Positions 61,897 through 64,000 of a stretch of 64,000 nucleotides of DNA are shown here, piece after piece. A program made the translations under genes and the position numbers. Positions within the stretch are counted from its first letter, which is position 1, and the number at the start of each line of letters is the position of its first letter. Source of the stretch: Eurosta solidaginis (Eukaryota > Arthropoda > Insecta > Diptera > Tephritidae); NCBI RefSeq assembly GCF_040869045.1, contig NC_090320.1:118615112-118679111 (forward strand), read 5' to 3'. The notes beneath the pieces are model-generated. The model was not told the DNA's origin, did not search any database, and worked only from the letters and a program-made list of their open reading frames with translations.

Positions 61897-64000
61897 TTCC
61901 CAAGGCAGTCGGTTCTATGTACCGGAGCGACTCGGGATTTTTCCCGACCAAGGACTGTCATTTCAGTGTGACCCCATTTAATTTGTTTCGTCCCTCCCAC
62001 AAATTGTCATCCTCCCAGCAGCTCCTTGCAGCAGGACTGTTACATATTCTCTTACTCCGGGAAGGTATCGAACCCAATCCGGGTCCGTCTCCTCACCCCG
62101 GTCCTGAGAAATGGTTTTGCTGCATTTGCCAGAAAAGAATCTTTTTAGGACGGTCATACTCTGTTCAGTGTGTCTCGTGCAAGGGATGGTTGCATCGGAC
62201 AGGTTGTTCTGGGCTTGATCCCAAAACCCGACGTCCACGTAACTTTTATAAATCTTTTGTGACTCCTTGCTGCTCACACCCAAGGGCGTCCCGCAGTCTA
62301 CGCCTAAGCGTATCCCCACTACCTTCCAGCAGCTTCGCTGCTCAGCAAGCCACAACAAGTACCCGCTGCTGCTCGCGCCCCACGGCGCCAACAACTCAAA
62401 CAGCTGATACCACTCATAACTACTACCTTCGTAGTAGAGCTCGTAGCAATGCTGAGCATCAGCCCCTGCCCCCGTCTTCTTCTCCTCCCCTCTTTTCTGG
62501 CAGCAATCGTGCAGGTCAGGGAAACAGACTCTTAGTCCCTGCCTCCGTTTGCACCGTCTGCCAGCACAGGTTTGCGACATCCGCTCAATGCAGCTCCTGC
62601 CTTGGGTGGTGCCACTTTCCTAGATGTTCTGGTCTCCGCGACGGCAACCCCTCGACGGGTTTCATCGCGCCATGTTGCCAGGTCGCAAACCCAAATCATC
62701 CGGGTACCCCAATGCTTGCCCAAGGGCGCCCAGTCCCAAGGCCACAACAGCAATTGCGTCTTGGCCTTCCACAACCTAGGCGTAGTCACCCCTCACTTAC
62801 CCCTAGAGTGGCGGCGTCACCCCTCATGCACTTCAGAATTCTGCAGTTCAACTGTAATGGACTAACTGGGAAGATTACGGAGATAGTCGATTTCATGAAG
62901 CGGCACAACATCCGCATTGCTGCGATTCAAGAGACTAAACTCACAGCAAGATCTGCATTGCAGACCTGCTCTGGTTATAATGTCCACAGGCAAGACCGCG
63001 AGAGCGGAAATGGAGGCGGCCTCGCGTTTATTATACACCACTCTGTGCAATATCATATATTTGATCCTGGCATCGACCGCAGTGACAATGTCTTAGAACG
63101 TCAAGGCCTATCTGTCCGGTCAGGCGATGCAAATCTAGAAATCATCAACATCTACATCCCTCCTGTCACTTGTTGCCCCAGTGGATACCGCCCTAATATC
63201 GAGGCTTTACTCACTGGCAACAATCGCATTATCTTAGGCGATTTCAATGCCCATCACGACCTATGGCATTCAAACTTGCGGGCGGACAGTAGGGGTGAGA
63301 TGTTGGCGGATCAAATAGACGAAACGACGTTCTGCACAATTAACGGAGACGCCCCCACACGTATGGTAGGAAGCTGTCATAGCTCGCCAGATATCTCAAT
63401 CGTGAGCGCAGAACTCGTAAACTGCGTCAACTGGCAGCCGATGGTAACATTGGCATCCGACCACCTGCCCATACTTATTTCGTTCGAGCGTACCGCCGAC
63501 TTCATCGTCACCGAAAAACGCACTTTCATAAACTTCAAAAAAGGAAAGTGGGAAGAATATAAATCTGCAACAGACAGCAGCTTTGCTGCCCTCCCTATCC
63601 CGACTGATGCCCGCCAAGGGGAGCGTGCCTTCCGTAAGGTCATTGAATCCGCCTCGGCACATTTCATTCCCGCCGGGAGAATTCCCGAAATCCGTCCCCA
63701 CTTCCCGGCGGAGGCCGCGAGCTTAGCGAGGGAACGCGACCTTATAAGACAGCTTGATCCAGGCGACCCCCAAATAAGGGATATAAACCAACGCATCAGA
63801 TTGCTTGTGGACGAACACAAGCGGGCGAAATGGGAAGAGCACCTAAGAGGTTGTAACCTCTCTACCGGTGTAGGTAAACTTTGGTCCACCGTAAAGTCCC
63901 TATCGAATCCGACTAAGCACAAAGACAAAGTTTCCATCGCCTTTGGCGATAAGGTGCTGTCGGATGCGAAAAAATGCGCGAGCGCTTTCTGCCGACAATA
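61897..64000 (+). mobile_element. LINE-A copy 3, 5' end, continuing past the window
   Basis: Begins at ttcccaaggcagtc (copy 2 has ttcacaaggcagtc at the same place, 36696), so this looks like the natural 5' end. It is inserted in the LINE-D endonuclease of duplicate 2. The 3' end is outside the window. Confidence 0.9.
61917..64000 (+). CDS. LINE-A ORF (zinc fingers, endonuclease, start of RT), open to window edge
   Basis: ATG at 61917-61919; no stop in 694 codons to the edge. Residues ~40-57 read AAGLLHILLLREGIEPNPGP, a 2A-like ribosome-skipping motif (consensus DxExNPGP; here Gly for Asp). A PHD-like finger spans ~68-119 (WFCCICQKRIFLGRSYSVQC, VSCKGWLHRTGCSG, TPCC). A Ser/Pro linker and a second finger follow (SVCTVCQHRFATSAQCSSC, LGWCHFPRCSG). 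The APE endonuclease runs from about residue 304: HFRILQFNCNGLTG, AAIQETKL, RIILGDFNAHHDLWHS, SCHSSPDIS and ASDHLPILISFE, all key residues present. Then the pre-RT region (LLVDEHKRAKWEEHL, VLSDAKKCASAFCRQ). Copies 1 and 2 supply the rest of the design. Confidence 0.9.
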   Translation, partial: MYRSDSGFFPTKDCHFSVTPFNLFRPSHKLSSSQQLLAAGLLHILLLREGIEPNPGPSPHPGPEKWFCCICQKRIFLGRSYSVQCVSCKGWLHRTGCSGLDPKTRRPRNFYKSFVTPCCSHPRASRSLRLSVSPLPSSSFAAQQATTSTRCCSRPTAPTTQTADTTHNYYLRSRARSNAEHQPLPPSSSPPLFSGSNRAGQGNRLLVPASVCTVCQHRFATSAQCSSCLGWCHFPRCSGLRDGNPSTGFIAPCCQVANPNHPGTPMLAQGRPVPRPQQQLRLGLPQPRRSHPSLTPRVAASPLMHFRILQFNCNGLTGKITEIVDFMKRHNIRIAAIQETKLTARSALQTCSGYNVHRQDRESGNGGGLAFIIHHSVQYHIFDPGIDRSDNVLERQGLSVRSGDANLEIINIYIPPVTCCPSGYRPNIEALLTGNNRIILGDFNAHHDLWHSNLRADSRGEMLADQIDETTFCTINGDAPTRMVGSCHSSPDISIVSAELVNCVNWQPMVTLASDHLPILISFERTADFIVTEKRTFINFKKGKWEEYKSATDSSFAALPIPTDARQGERAFRKVIESASAHFIPAGRIPEIRPHFPAEAASLARERDLIRQLDPGDPQIRDINQRIRLLVDEHKRAKWEEHLRGCNLSTGVGKLWSTVKSLSNPTKHKDKVSIAFGDKVLSDAKKCASAFCRQ

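Noticed and set aside
63377..63937. A 186-codon minus frame near the right edge
   Set aside because: Antisense of the intact LINE-A frame on +.
1..64000. CRISPR arrays, operons, riboswitches or bacterial signals
   Set aside because: None seen. Repeats are eukaryotic transposons and microsatellites; genes carry LINE/LTR domains and splice-like sites.

Overview
The window looks like intergenic DNA from a higher dipteran (Brachycera, probably a tephritid-like fruit fly). The evidence is the mix of insect-type non-LTR retrotransposons, Ty3/gypsy and BEL/Pao elements, a Penelope-like element, foldback and hAT-like miniature elements, long AT-rich stretches and spaceless nesting of transposons. 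I see no intact host gene, no tRNA or rRNA gene, no CRISPR array and nothing bacterial. The only host-like coding sequence is a short piece resembling Vps18, and it lies inside a BEL/Pao LTR element. The species assignment is inference.

Layout. 1-1.5 kb: decayed Ty3/gypsy RNase H-integrase. 2.3-3.4 kb: a GTTAAA hexamer array with phased variant markers. 4.6-5.75 kb: a composite of tRNA-like ~420-bp units (two direct, one inverted) between 13-bp direct repeats. 6.2-7.9 kb: a decayed LINE reverse transcriptase with a SINE-like insert. 8.3-14 kb: LINE RNase H fragments broken by a TIR element, which itself carries a hAT-like foldback; further foldbacks follow. 15.7-25.1 kb: one Penelope-like element (RT plus GIY-YIG) cut by a CR1-like LINE and by a BEL/Pao element. 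25.2-26.7 kb: a gypsy-type gag with a RING-like finger. 26.9-36.7 kb: two head-to-tail copies of LINE-A, the second split by a Ty3/gypsy element. 37-38.4 kb: an orphan primer-binding site/LTR and a foldback. 39.0-42.2 kb: a long-TIR DNA transposon with CACTG ends, encoding a transposase-like protein I cannot place in a named family. 42.8-48.3 kb: a full-length RNase H-bearing LINE-C with 12-bp target duplication and a solo LTR inside it. 48.9-50.3 kb: another tRNA-like unit and a pseudogene of a conserved unnamed family. 50.3-61.9 kb: a tandem segmental duplication of ~6 kb (BEL integrase / CR1-like LINE / foldback / LINE-D), the two copies diverged by indels and by one new insertion. 61.9-64.0 kb: the 5' end of a third LINE-A copy whose reading frame is open from its ATG to the window edge.

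How the parts relate. LINE-A is present as two broken copies and one apparently intact one. A SINE-like element shares its CAA-repeat tail and may use LINE-A machinery. The Penelope, LINE and BEL insertions give a relative order of events: Penelope first, then the CR1-like LINE and the BEL element into it. The most original signals are the CACTG-ended transposon with its unplaced transposase, the composite tRNA-like repeat with hammerhead-like cores, the Vps18-like fragment in an LTR element, and the intact LINE-A with a 2A-like motif. Coordinates of element ends marked by target duplications are firm; others are approximate.
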